DNA of 64,000 bases from Acinetobacter sp. ANC 3903 (GTDB taxonomy: Bacteria; Pseudomonadota; Gammaproteobacteria; Pseudomonadales; Moraxellaceae): positions 1 through 64,000 of the forward strand of contig NZ_NEGA01000019.1 in the NCBI RefSeq assembly GCF_002135315.1, given 5' to 3'. This document shows positions 9,246 to 19,220 of the stretch, one piece after another; the stretch's first letter is position 1, and the number at the start of each line of letters is the position of its first letter. Both the position numbers and the translations under genes were made by a program. Below the pieces are notes generated by a model. It was not told the origin of the DNA, made no database searches, and saw only the letters and a program-made list of their open reading frames with translations.

Positions 9246-9806
9246 ATGAAAAAATCATTACTGGCTTCACTGTGTGTGGCTGCTCTGGCATTAACGGCCT
9301 GTGATAAAAAAACAAATGAGGCACCCGCATCATCAGCAACCAGCACAACCTCAACCTCAACCACCACTCAACCGGTCACAACCAGCCTTAGCTCGAATAA
9401 TTCAGCTGATATTAAAAGTGATTTAGATCAAATCCAGATGCTCTCCAACAGGAACTCCCAAGAAGCTACGGATCTGCAAAATAAAGCCAATCAGGCTGCG
9501 CAAAAAGGTGACAAAGCTGCTTTAACCAGTACTGTGGCACAGATGAAAACCTATATTAATAAATTTAATCAAGAACTTGATACCTTAAAACTGAAAAGTG
9601 GCGAAGTGAATGTTGTTCGTGACAAAATCAAAGAATCCAACAATTTAGGCATAGCGCTGGCAGAAACCAGTCTTGAAAGCTCACCGGATAAGCAAAAAGT
9701 GACGGAATTACAGAACCGTGCTGCTCAATTGCAGAAAGAATTGATGACTGAAATGCAGGCACTGCAAAACCAGGTCAAAACTACCCCAGCCAAAACAGCC
9801 CCCTAA
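9246..9806 (+). CDS. Putative lipoprotein, paralogue of the gene at 11567
   Basis: 186 residues with a lipoprotein signal peptide (lipobox LTAC, C19), a Ser/Thr-rich linker (about 28-55) and a helical, coiled-coil-like body rich in Gln, Lys and Ala (about 58-175). No known domain is recognised. The core FNQELDTLKLKSGEVNVVRD resembles FNQALSSLNLKSQEIESIRQ in the lipoprotein at 11567-12169, so the two are paralogues 1.8 kb apart. AAGGATGC gives a good ribosome site. A long perfect hairpin follows. Function unknown; envelope location inferred. Confidence 0.75.
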   Translation: MKKSLLASLCVAALALTACDKKTNEAPASSATSTTSTSTTTQPVTTSLSSNNSADIKSDLDQIQMLSNRNSQEATDLQNKANQAAQKGDKAALTSTVAQMKTYINKFNQELDTLKLKSGEVNVVRDKIKESNNLGIALAETSLESSPDKQKVTELQNRAAQLQKELMTEMQALQNQVKTTPAKTAP

Positions 9807-9811
9807 ACTCT

Positions 9812-9859
9812 GCCAAATACCCCAAAACAGGTCGATTGACCTGTTTTGGGGTATTTGGC
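9812..9859. repeat. Perfect 22-bp-arm inverted repeat with a 4-nt loop
   Basis: Arms 9812-9833 and 9838-9859 are exactly complementary (each contains CCCCAAAACAGG or its complement) around GATT. It begins 6 bp after the lipoprotein stop. There is no T-run on either side, so it is not a canonical intrinsic terminator; it could stabilise the 3' end of the mRNA or be a mobile hairpin repeat. Confidence 0.85.
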
Positions 9860-9964
9860 TATGAATGAATATTGATATCTTCATATCAATAAAGACTTGT
9901 CGGCATGCAGAATAAGCTTTAAAACAAAGCAGTAGTTCACATTCAAATATTTAAGGACTTTTTC

Positions 9965-10510
9965 ATGAGCCAATCTGTTTATGACATTCCCGTCAAAACC
10001 ATTGCCGGACAGGACATCACGTTAAATCAATATGCAGGCAAAGTATTGCTGTTGGTGAATGTGGCATCTAAATGTGGCTTAACTCCACAATATGAAGGCC
10101 TACAAAAGCTGTATAAAGAAAAGAAAGACCAAGGACTGGAGATTTTAGGCTTTCCTGCCAATAATTTCTTGGCACAGGAACCAGGTTCTGATGAGGAAAT
10201 TCAGGAGTTCTGCTCTTTGAATTATCAGGTCGATTTTCCGCTATTTTCTAAAATCTCAGTGGCGGGTGAAGATAAACACCCGCTTTACCAGACCTTGACC
10301 CAAGCTATTCCTGAACGTATCGGTGAAGGTCCCTGGTGGGAAGACTTGGTCGATTATGGCTTAACACCTAACCCTAAACCTGAAGTGCTCTGGAACTTTG
10401 AAAAATTCCTGATTAATAAAAAAGGTGAAGTGATTACCCGCTTTGCGCCAGACATCAAGGCAGATGATCCGCGTATTGTTGAGGCGATTAATGCTGAACT
10501 CGGCAAGTAA
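9965..10510 (+). CDS. Glutathione peroxidase family protein (BtuE/GpxA-like)
   Basis: Thioredoxin-fold peroxidase of 181 residues that reduces peroxides with thiols. The catalytic residues are present: peroxidatic C37 in NVASKCGLTPQY, Q71 after FPANNF (63-68), and W143 in WNFEKF (143-148). C83 in EFCSLNY is placed like the resolving cysteine of thioredoxin-dependent members. The cysteine, in place of selenocysteine, fits bacterial enzymes. It is monocistronic, with its own terminator downstream. Confidence 0.92.
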   Translation: MSQSVYDIPVKTIAGQDITLNQYAGKVLLLVNVASKCGLTPQYEGLQKLYKEKKDQGLEILGFPANNFLAQEPGSDEEIQEFCSLNYQVDFPLFSKISVAGEDKHPLYQTLTQAIPERIGEGPWWEDLVDYGLTPNPKPEVLWNFEKFLINKKGEVITRFAPDIKADDPRIVEAINAELGK

Positions 10511-10525
10511 TTTGTAACAGTAATG

Positions 10526-10560
10526 TAAGCATCTACACAGCCTGTAGGTGCTTATATTTT
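10526..10560 (+). terminator. Terminator of the peroxidase gene
   Basis: AAGCATCTACA and TGTAGGTGCTT pair (with G-U pairs) around CAGCC, followed by ATATTTTT. Confidence 0.75.
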
Positions 10561-10719
10561 TCATTTAAAAACAAAAGCTTAAATAATTAAAATAAAGAAT
10601 TCTGCTCTTCATTTTTCTTTCATGATTTTAATCATTCAACAGCAACCCATCCTATATCTATCAATAACTTAGAACTATGATCAGCTCATAAACACACCGC
10701 CATGATTAAAAGGTGAAGT

Positions 10720-11145
10720 ATGAATACTCTAGTAAAAGCAATCGTTTTATCCTTATCTACTGCTTTGGTTGCTGCACCTGCAATGGCTGCGCCACAAGAG
10801 CATCACCAGTCGCATCAAGTGAGTCAACACAATCAACCACATCACGTTAATCAACACAAAGCGCCGGTTAAACATCAAACACCGCATGCTCAAAATCAGC
10901 ATAAAGCATCTATGCAGCAACAGCACAAACCAGCTGTTTATAAAAAAGCAGTGAATCCGTCACACGACTGGAAAGTCGGTCAAAAAGTACCAGGTCAATA
11001 CCATGGCAAAAGCTATAAAGTGGACCATACCAAATACAAAAAATTGAGCAAACCCAGTAAAAACCAGCAATGGATTAAAGTGAATGGCGACTATGTGTTA
11101 ACCAACGTAATGAACCATAACATTATCAAAATCATTCGCGGTTAA
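10720..11145 (+). CDS. RcnB-like His-rich periplasmic protein
   Basis: 141 residues with a clear signal peptide (cleavage after AMA, residue 23 or 24), then a segment with about 17 histidines and many glutamines (25-75). The C-terminal domain (about 80-141) has VGQKVPGQYH, NQQWIKVNGDYVLTN and a hydrophobic end, resembling the RcnB domain. In E. coli RcnB is a periplasmic modulator of Ni/Co homeostasis; for this protein only metal affinity is suggested. AGGTGA precedes the ATG by 5 bases. Confidence 0.78.
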   Translation: MNTLVKAIVLSLSTALVAAPAMAAPQEHHQSHQVSQHNQPHHVNQHKAPVKHQTPHAQNQHKASMQQQHKPAVYKKAVNPSHDWKVGQKVPGQYHGKSYKVDHTKYKKLSKPSKNQQWIKVNGDYVLTNVMNHNIIKIIRG

Positions 11146-11176
11146 TGTTCGATAATCTCGGTGAAAATAGACAATG

Positions 11177-11440
11177 CTGTCCCATAGTTGAAGTCTATGT
11201 GTTAAATTCGCGAGTGTGGCAGGGATGCCACACATTCCCCATCACGACAGGAGGTCGTGTATGGGGGAATAAAGACTTTTGCCTACTTTTGGTCTGTCAA
11301 AAGTAGGGTTTAGCCTACACAAAGCCATTTACACTTTTAAAGAAAAGACAAGGCTGTGAAAAATATAAATATCAAATATTTAAAGATAACAAATCATCAT
11401 GCTGATTCAATACTAAAATAAAATTCAAACTATGGGACAG
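11177..11440. mobile_element. 264-bp MITE-like element with hairpin cluster
   Basis: The ends are near-perfect terminal inverted repeats: CTGTCCCATAGTTGAA (from 11177) and TTCAAACTATGGGACAG (11424-11440), differing by one inserted base. Inside lie three hairpins: GTGTGGC/GCCACAC (11214-11233), ATTCCCCAT..ATGGGGGAAT with an inner CACGAC/GTCGTG (11234-11270), and CCTACTTTTG/CAAAAGTAGG (11282-11307). There is no coding frame. No clear target duplication is visible. It sits between the RcnB-like gene and a hairpin with T-run (11443-11467) that looks like that gene's original terminator, so insertion split gene from terminator. Confidence 0.6.
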
Positions 11441-11566
11441 TAGTGGTGCTTCGGCACTCTTTTTTAATGCCTACAAATAAATTTGTTATCACTTTGCAAC
11501 AATCAGTTTTTTCTACACATTTCAGCCTTATATTCATCTTTACTGAAATAAAGATCTGAATTGGTT

Positions 11567-12169
11567 ATGAAAAAATTCATCCAAAATGTGGTTTCTCCTT
11601 TTGTGATGTTTAGTGCGGGCCTTATATTGATTGGTTGTGAGCAAGCCAATACTCCAGACTCAACAGAAACCCAAACTTCACAATCAAGCGAAGTATCTGA
11701 ACAGGACGCTCAGGAATTAACTACCGAATCAACCGCAATGCCAAAAGCCGAACTGAAAAGTGGCAACATGTTTTATATCGTGCGTGATGTGGCCGATATG
11801 CAGTTGAAAGCGGGTGATTATGTCGAGCAGCTCAAACAAACCCAGACTGATTTACAAACTGCCATTGAGGATAAAGATCAGGCACAGCTTCAAGACAGTG
11901 CCGATACCTTGAAACAGCAACTGACCGGATTTAATCAGGCACTGAGTAGCCTGAACTTAAAAAGTCAGGAAATTGAGTCCATTCGCCAAGATTTGCTGCA
12001 GGCCAATCAGCAAGTACTCGCAACTCCCTTGCTCAATGGAGAAATCAACGTGGCTCAGGTCGATTTCAAGAAAATTGAAAAACAGATGGGTAATATCCAG
12101 CTGGAAATGGTCAAGCTTGCCAGCATGATTATTCCTGACAGTCAGGATAAAGATGCTCAAAAAAGCTAG
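11567..12169 (+). CDS. Putative lipoprotein, paralogue of the gene at 9246
   Basis: 200 residues from the ATG at 11567; an in-frame TTG two codons earlier is less likely. The lipoprotein signal ends in LIGC (C24). An acidic Ser/Thr-rich linker follows, then a helical Gln-rich body (about 75-190). The segment FNQALSSLNLKSQEIESIRQ aligns with the lipoprotein at 9246-9806. No recognised domain; likely an envelope protein. It converges with adhP across a hairpin. Confidence 0.72.
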   Translation: MKKFIQNVVSPFVMFSAGLILIGCEQANTPDSTETQTSQSSEVSEQDAQELTTESTAMPKAELKSGNMFYIVRDVADMQLKAGDYVEQLKQTQTDLQTAIEDKDQAQLQDSADTLKQQLTGFNQALSSLNLKSQEIESIRQDLLQANQQVLATPLLNGEINVAQVDFKKIEKQMGNIQLEMVKLASMIIPDSQDKDAQKS

Positions 12170-12198
12170 TCTCTACCTAAAGATAGACGCATCAGAGA

Positions 12199-12229
12199 CA
12201 GACCAATTCAGTTGTGCTGAAGTGGTCTG
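12199..12229. terminator. Hairpin between convergent lipoprotein and adhP genes
   Basis: CAGACCA (12199-12205) and TGGTCTG (12223-12229) form the outer stem, with CAG/CTG inside. There is no long T-run, so it is a weak or bidirectional terminator. Confidence 0.5.
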
Positions 12230-12243
12230 ATTCTGTTGGCAGA

Positions 12244-13278
12244 TTAAAGTTTCATATCAATCACAATACGACCGTCAATTTTGCCATGCTCCATGCGGTC
12301 AAAAATATCATTAATATTTTCTAACGGTTCTACACTGATATGGGCTTTGACTTTGCCACGAGCAGCAATATCCAGTGCTTCTTTCAAATCTAAACGTGTT
12401 CCGACGATCGAACCACGTACGGTAATGCCTTCCAGCACCATATTAAAAATAGACAAGTCGAATGTTCCGGGTGGCAAACCGTTCAAGACCATGGTTCCGC
12501 CACGTCGGACAATGGCAACGGCTTGTTCAAATGCTTTAGGCGATACGGCGGTGACTAAAACTCCATGACAGCCCTCACCACCAGTGGCTTTCAATACTTG
12601 TTCTTTCACATCGACTTTAAGCGCATTTAATCCAACATCTGCACCCAAGCTTTTTGCCAAATCAAGTTTAGTGTCATCTACATCAATCGCCACCACATTA
12701 AAGCCCATGGTTTTGGCATATTGAACGGCTACATGCCCTAGGCCACCAATACCGGAAATGGCCATCCAATCACCGGTTTTGGCTTCAGTCATTTTCAAGC
12801 CTTTATATACCGTTACACCCGCGCATAGAATCGGGGCGATTTCCAGCAGATCGACACCTTCAGGAATCACCCCGACATAATCGCCATCTGCCAAACAATA
12901 TTCGGCAAAACTGCCATTGACTGAATAACCTGAATTTTGTTGTTTCTTGCACAGGGTTTCCCAACCTGCATAACAATGATCACAATGCCCACAAGCTGAA
13001 TATAGCCATGGAACACCGACAATATCACCGACCTTTAAATGCTCAATGCCCTCACCTACTTCGATGACTTCACCTACACCTTCATGTCCAGGAATAAAAG
13101 GCAAAGTCGGTTTCACTGGCCAATCTCCATGCATGGCATGCAGATCGGTATGACAAACACCTGTGGCAATAATCTTCACCAGCACTTTGCCGGGACTGAT
13201 TTTAGGAATTTCAACATCTTGTATTTGCAGCGGCTGACCAAATGCAGTCACCACTGCTGCTTTCATTGTTGTTGCCAT
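12244..13278 (-). CDS. adhP: Zinc-dependent alcohol dehydrogenase AdhP
   Basis: NAD-dependent oxidation of primary alcohols in the cytosol. From ATG 13278 (GGAGAGAG five bases upstream) it has 344 residues, normal for the family. Catalytic zinc ligands are C42 (GVCHTDLHA), H65-E66 (GHEGVGE) and C152 ([10 protein letters not shown]). The structural zinc site is C96, C99, C102 and C110. The Rossmann motif [13 protein letters not shown] follows. An upstream palindrome (TTGCTA/TAGCAA, 13363-13379) may be an operator. It is divergent from a decayed pirin gene. Confidence 0.93.
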   Translation of the reverse strand: MATTMKAAVVTAFGQPLQIQDVEIPKISPGKVLVKIIATGVCHTDLHAMHGDWPVKPTLPFIPGHEGVGEVIEVGEGIEHLKVGDIVGVPWLYSACGHCDHCYAGWETLCKKQQNSGYSVNGSFAEYCLADGDYVGVIPEGVDLLEIAPILCAGVTVYKGLKMTEAKTGDWMAISGIGGLGHVAVQYAKTMGFNVVAIDVDDTKLDLAKSLGADVGLNALKVDVKEQVLKATGGEGCHGVLVTAVSPKAFEQAVAIVRRGGTMVLNGLPPGTFDLSIFNMVLEGITVRGSIVGTRLDLKEALDIAARGKVKAHISVEPLENINDIFDRMEHGKIDGRIVIDMKL

Positions 13279-13509
13279 ATTTACTCTCTCCATATGACAC
13301 ATATTGAGATCGCTTTTTTAATAAGCTGGTTCTACTATAAAGAAGAATAAATAACCCCATAGTTGCTAATTTGTAGCAAATTCACTCATGTTGATGCATC
13401 TTACAGTTCAGCTATAGACCATTTTTCAGCCCAGCTTTAAAGTCATAAAACAAGTTGCTTATTCATCTATTGCTCATAAAAACAAAAATCTGATTTCAGG
13501 ATATCGCGC

Positions 13510-14488
13510 ATGAACGACTTGCCCATACTCTCGATTGTTCCAGTTGAATTCCGTCTTGATCTGAAAAATCCGTTTATCTTTACTGCCCATCATATTGATC
13601 ATTTTCCAGCAGCGAATGCCTAGATGGGGCCACAAACTGCGGCAAAAAATAAAGAGTTCAATATGTACTATGACGATATCGTGCCCGGTTTTCCGGAACA
13701 TCCACATACCGGTTTTGAAACCATTACTCTGGTCGAGCAAGGCTATGTCGATCATTTCGATTCGTTGGGAAAGGCTGACCGTTATGCGGCCGGTGATGTG
13801 CAATGGCATTAAATACTGTGAAATGTTTCCTTTATTGCAGGAACATCAAGAGAATCCTTTTGAGCTGTTTCAAATCTGGTTTAATTCCTCCCCTGAACAA
13901 AAACAGCAAGATGCCCCCTATAAAATGATGTGGCGTAAACATATCCCTCATGTGATTGAAAGCGATCTGGCAGATCATCAATCAGATATTCGGGTCATTT
14001 CAGGAAGTATTAAATCAACCAATGCGATTCCATGCCCGCCACATTCCTGGGCCGCAGCCAGTGAAAATAGGGTGATGATTAGTTTAGAGCCACACGCAGA
14101 ACTCACTATTCCTGCAAGCTCTGCGACTGCGACCCGGTTTGCCTATTTTTATCAGGGCAACAAACTATGGATTGAAGCTCAGGCAATTCAATTTAAACAT
14201 CTGGTTTAGCTCAAACCGGATCAGGCAACCCAGTTAAAAGCAGGTGGACTGGAAGCACGGATTTTATGGCTGGAAGGTGAACCGATTGCTAAACCCGTTG
14301 CTATGCGTGGGTCTTTTGTCCTCAACACACAACAAGAACTGAATGATGCCTTCAAGCGCTATCGGGAAACCCATTTTGGCAACTGGCCTTGGGATACTCC
14401 TGCCCCAGTGTTTAAACGGACACAGCCTCGCTTTGCCAGTTATGGAGGCGGCAAGCGAGAAGAATATCCCGAAATAGACGATTTATGA
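13510..14488 (+). pseudogene. Pirin-family gene, disrupted
   Basis: Conceptual joining gives a pirin (cupin) of normal length: start MNDLPILSIVPVEF, metal-site region GFPEHPHTGFETITLVEQGYVDH, and C-terminal PRFASYGGGKREEYPEIDDL. Three lesions are visible. The first is an in-frame TAG at 13621-13623, after HFPAANA. The second is a frame change near 13806-13815, where the expected segment between DVQW and CEMFPLL is shortened, which suggests a small deletion. The third is a TAG at 14207-14209, between FKHLV and LKPDQATQL. Both TAGs could arise from GAG by one substitution. An intact relative lies at 59021-59968. Confidence 0.88.
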
Positions 14489-14524
14489 TTTAATAAAACC
14501 TGACTTCAAGATGTAGCACGTATC

Positions 14525-14969
14525 ATGCAACTGATTATTTTTACAGGAATTCAGGCTTCAGGTAAATCCAGCTTTTACCTGCTGAATCTGCACCATAGTC
14601 ATTTGCGCATTAATCTGGATATGCTGAAAACCCGGCATCGGGAAAATATGATTTTTGAAGCAGGTCTTGCCTCTAAAACCAAGATGGTGATTGATAACAC
14701 CAACCCGACTCAAGATGATCGTGCCCGATATATTCAACGCGCCAAAGATGCTGGCTTTGAAGTGATTTGCTATTATTTTGAGACGGACTTGCACAGTACC
14801 TTAGAACGAAATAGCCTCCGGGGTAGGTAAAGCCAATATTCCTGAAGTGGGTGTACGTGCCACCCATAAAAAGCTTGAAGTACCCAATTTGAATGAAGGT
14901 TTTGACGAAATTTTTAAGATAAGAATTATCGGCAATGGTGAGTTTTCCATACTCCCCCTTTCCGAATAA
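14525..14969 (+). pseudogene. P-loop kinase-like ATPase, frameshifted
   Basis: The first frame (14525-14830) encodes MQLIIFTGIQASGKSSFY with an intact Walker A (GIQASGKSS), then INLDML and NTNPTQDDRARYI, as in small AAA/polynucleotide-kinase-like ATPases. Around 14818-14826 the frame shifts. Reading continues as GKANIPEVGVRATHKKLEVP to a TAA at 14967-14969, which supplies the rest of the domain. The gene follows the pirin pseudogene, so this stretch is decaying. Confidence 0.8.
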
Positions 14970-14974
14970 ATCGC

Positions 14975-15280
14975 TTAGTCTGCTTTTTGACTATTCTGCC
15001 ACGCTTTAAATGCTGCCTGCATGGCCTGACGCTCATAGGGTTTGGCCAGACGGCTTTCCATTGTAGAAAAATCACCTTTATAGGCCGAAGCCACCAGAGA
15101 TTTTGCCAATTCCTGAATGCTCTCGCGACCGCGGTGTTCATAACCCTGTATTTCCTCTTGTGTTAAGACCAAGTCCCAGCAAGATACGACTGAACTCATA
15201 TCCACAGCAATACTGAGATAATAATGTGTGTCGTCGCGATAGAGTTCCCAAAAATGTGGTTCATGGGCAATGAGGTTCAT
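14975..15280 (-). CDS. Hypothetical protein, 101 residues
   Basis: I do not recognise the family. The protein is soluble, with a compact mixed sequence (HFWELYRDDTHYYLSIAVDM, then VVSCWDLVLTQEEIQGYE) and a helical second half; there is no signal peptide or membrane segment. The stop is 5 bp from the end of the convergent kinase pseudogene. Nothing downstream suggests an operon. Length and composition look like a real gene, but function is open. Confidence 0.65.
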   Translation of the reverse strand: MNLIAHEPHFWELYRDDTHYYLSIAVDMSSVVSCWDLVLTQEEIQGYEHRGRESIQELAKSLVASAYKGDFSTMESRLAKPYERQAMQAAFKAWQNSQKAD

Positions 15281-15557
15281 AGGGTCTAAGCCAGCGAATG
15301 ATTTGTTTTAGATTAAGAAAATGTGCGGATAAAATATATGCAACTTTAGATATTGTTGACTACCCATTTTCAAACATCCAAAAGCATTGAGAAAAAGAAG
15401 CCTTGTTTAAGCAAAACCTTCATTAGATTTTTAAGCTAAATCTGACAATTAATAGGGATTTTTTATAAACAATTAATATTTTTATAAAAAACATTAACCA
15501 GTTCTCATTTTTACGATAGGATGTACAAATAACAAATAAAGAGAACACATTTATATA

Positions 15558-16502
15558 ATGAAAAAAATTGTTCTAGTGATGGTCTGTTTAGCAACCCTGA
15601 CATATGGCGTATTCCATTTCATCATGCCTGAAAAAGCTATCCCACGCTTAAATCAATTTTTTTCTCAACCCATAAAAGATGTTCAACTGATTCAAGATTG
15701 GCTCAAATACCGCCAACAGCAGCAATTGTTATTGGTTAATGTTATTCAACCAGTCAGCCCAAAGCAAACTGGTCCTTATGTTGAATACATCAAACAGCGA
15801 ATTGAATTTAATCAACAAAATATTCAACGTATTAAGCTCAGTCACTATCGAAGCAAGGCATTTAAAGAAATTCAGCAACTTGAAATTCATGCTTTGCAGC
15901 AATGGAATAGTGTCCATCAAAGCAATATTGTGGATGCTTTTGAACAGCAACAACGCTTTCTAGAGCTTCCTATTACAGAGTTGGAACAACTTGATACTGA
16001 AGCACGTTATGTGCTTCAACAAAAAGAAATTAACGTATTGCAACGACTTCAACAGTTGATCCAGCAAGATAGCGATTATGTTGCAGATATTGACCACAGC
16101 CTGCTTGGTGACTGGCTTGACTACCATTTGATGCAACATGAAATTCACCCGATCATTGTCGAAGGGCAAAGTCCTTCCTCCACTGCCCCAGATGATCGTT
16201 TAGAAACATTACAAGATTTGCAACTGTATAAACGTTTTCAGCCAGATACGGATGAATATAAATACATCATGGCTCTTTCAACTCAGCTTTGGCATGTTGA
16301 ATATCCCGCTTCATCCAATTTGGTCACAGCAAATCCTCGACCTATTTCATATGCTGACCAATCTGGAGAAGAAATTATCGTTCCGGAAGATGCACCCAAA
16401 GCTGAAAAATTAAGACAACTGATTAAGATTCAAGACGACAAGGTGAGTCAGCTGTTATTAGCTCAACTTAGACAGGCTTTCTTTAAAGACAACAAAAATT
16501 AG
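15558..16502 (+). CDS. Hypothetical membrane-anchored Gln-rich protein
   Basis: 314 residues. One N-terminal hydrophobic segment (about 3-22) could be an uncleaved anchor or signal peptide. The remainder is hydrophilic, helical and unusually rich in glutamine (runs RQQQQ and EQQQR) up to about 170, then a more acidic C-terminal part. No domain is recognised. It is monocistronic, with 277 bp of A+T-rich non-coding DNA upstream. A fragment resembling the end of the kinase pseudogene begins 16 bp after its stop. Confidence 0.65.
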   Translation: MKKIVLVMVCLATLTYGVFHFIMPEKAIPRLNQFFSQPIKDVQLIQDWLKYRQQQQLLLVNVIQPVSPKQTGPYVEYIKQRIEFNQQNIQRIKLSHYRSKAFKEIQQLEIHALQQWNSVHQSNIVDAFEQQQRFLELPITELEQLDTEARYVLQQKEINVLQRLQQLIQQDSDYVADIDHSLLGDWLDYHLMQHEIHPIIVEGQSPSSTAPDDRLETLQDLQLYKRFQPDTDEYKYIMALSTQLWHVEYPASSNLVTANPRPISYADQSGEEIIVPEDAPKAEKLRQLIKIQDDKVSQLLLAQLRQAFFKDNKN

Positions 16503-16517
16503 AATTTTAGTTTAGAA

Positions 16518-16598
16518 AATAGGTCAAACAGTTTTAATGAGATGTTTAAGGTAAAGATTTTGAGGAATGGGGAGTTTTTTATCTGTAATCTTAGTTAA
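16518..16598 (+). pseudogene. C-terminal relic of a P-loop kinase gene
   Basis: Read in the frame ending at TAA 16596-16598, this stretch gives SFNEMFKVKILRNGEFFI, closely matching GFDEIFKIRIIGNGEFSI at the end of the kinase pseudogene (about 14896-14954). Only about 22 codons remain. The two copies are direct repeats flanking 14970-16517. Confidence 0.6.
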
Positions 16599-16608
16599 CA
16601 CCCATAAA

Positions 16609-17268
16609 TTATCTTAGAACAATCTTACTCGACATTAATTCAATTAAATCTTCATCATATTTTTCCAAAATCTTTGGAAGTTTTGATTTTAAATTTTCCG
16701 CATTATTCAAATGCTCTGAATTATGAACAACTCCTTCTCTTTCATGACATTCCACCAGTATTGGCTGCAATAATTGGTCCAATTCATCCTTAAGCTCATC
16801 AATCTTTTGTTTATATGATTGATCTTTAAAAATTAAAGAATAGTAATGGAATTTACTTTTCAGTTCCTGAAGATGTTGTTGAACTTCAAATATTTTTTTG
16901 ATCAGACCACCGTCTTCAAAGTCTTGTATTTCCCCATGATTTCTATATATATCTTCCTTCCAATAATCATGCAAATTTTGGAGCTCAATCATTGAATCTT
17001 TTAATTCAATATATTTATCAAATGTCTTCTGCAAATATTCACTTTTTAAATTGGTTCTGTGCTGAACCTTCCAATTGTCAAGTAAGAGATAAGCAACTAC
17101 AGCAGCATATAAAGTTGCCCCAAAACTTAAACAAGACGCTAAAGTAGCTCCTCTATCAATAGATATTGGCAAGATGAAAACAATGGTTATTAATACTACA
17201 TAAGAAAAAATAAACAAAAACATAGAAAGCATCTTTCTATAAAGACTAAGCTCTGAAAACTTTTTCAA
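16609..17268 (-). CDS. Hypothetical two-helix membrane protein with coiled coil
   Basis: 219 residues with two hydrophobic helices (about 14-35 and 43-63), then a long charged, helical cytoplasmic tail (about 68-219) rich in Lys, Glu and Leu with coiled-coil character. No family is recognised. The start is a TTG with AAGGA 8 bases upstream; the next Met is residue 14. The gene is more A+T-rich than the atp genes next to it, suggesting acquisition. Function unknown. Confidence 0.65.
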   Translation of the reverse strand: MKKFSELSLYRKMLSMFLFIFSYVVLITIVFILPISIDRGATLASCLSFGATLYAAVVAYLLLDNWKVQHRTNLKSEYLQKTFDKYIELKDSMIELQNLHDYWKEDIYRNHGEIQDFEDGGLIKKIFEVQQHLQELKSKFHYYSLIFKDQSYKQKIDELKDELDQLLQPILVECHEREGVVHNSEHLNNAENLKSKLPKILEKYDEDLIELMSSKIVLR

Positions 17269-17304
17269 ACCTATTTTCCTTCTTATTTTTAATTATTTAT
17301 ACCA

Positions 17305-17334
17305 TAAAAAAACCACCCTTTCGGGTGGTTTTTC
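17305..17334 (-). terminator. Terminator of the ATP synthase operon
   Basis: On the minus strand ACCACCC and GGGTGGT pair around a short loop and are followed by seven Ts, 16 bp past the atpC stop. Confidence 0.88.
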
Positions 17335-17350
17335 AATCTCGAACCGTCTC

Positions 17351-17770
17351 TTATTGAGCGCGGTTTTTGATTTTGCGGATGGTTTCCAACTGTGCAGCAG
17401 TTTCTGCAAGAGCAGCAAGCGCAGCAGCAGAGTCCAAGTCGCTCTTTTGATTCGCAAGCAATTGTTCAGCATTTTTACGTGCTTCAATAATTGCAGCTTC
17501 ATCTAAGTTTTCTGCACGGACTGCAGTATCTGCAAGAACCGTAACAACATGCGGTTGAACTTCTAGAACACCACCAGATACATAGATTAATTCTTCTGTA
17601 CCGTTTTCAAGCAGAACGCGGATTGCACCCGGCTTGAGCAAAGTTACCAGCGGAGCATGGCCAGGCATAATACCCAACTCACCGCCAGCACCTTTAGCAA
17701 TTAGCATAGTTACAGTGCCTGAGTACAAAGACTCTTTAACACTTACAACGTCACATTGCATAGTTGACAT
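17351..17770 (-). CDS. atpC: F1Fo ATP synthase subunit epsilon
   Basis: Central-stalk subunit of 139 residues that couples rotation and can inhibit ATP hydrolysis. The N-terminal beta-sandwich (about 1-87) contains GELGIMPGHAPLVTLLKPG. The C-terminal two-helix domain (about 90-139: NLDEAAIIEARKNAEQLL...AALAALAETAAQLETIRKI) is intact. It is the last gene of the atpIBEFHAGDC operon, 26 bp after atpD. Confidence 0.96.
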   Translation of the reverse strand: MSTMQCDVVSVKESLYSGTVTMLIAKGAGGELGIMPGHAPLVTLLKPGAIRVLLENGTEELIYVSGGVLEVQPHVVTVLADTAVRAENLDEAAIIEARKNAEQLLANQKSDLDSAAALAALAETAAQLETIRKIKNRAQ

Positions 17771-17796
17771 GAGAATCTCCTAAATTAGGTAACTAA

Positions 17797-19206
<1,410 letters not shown>

Positions 19207-19220
19207 TCAAACTAATAATG

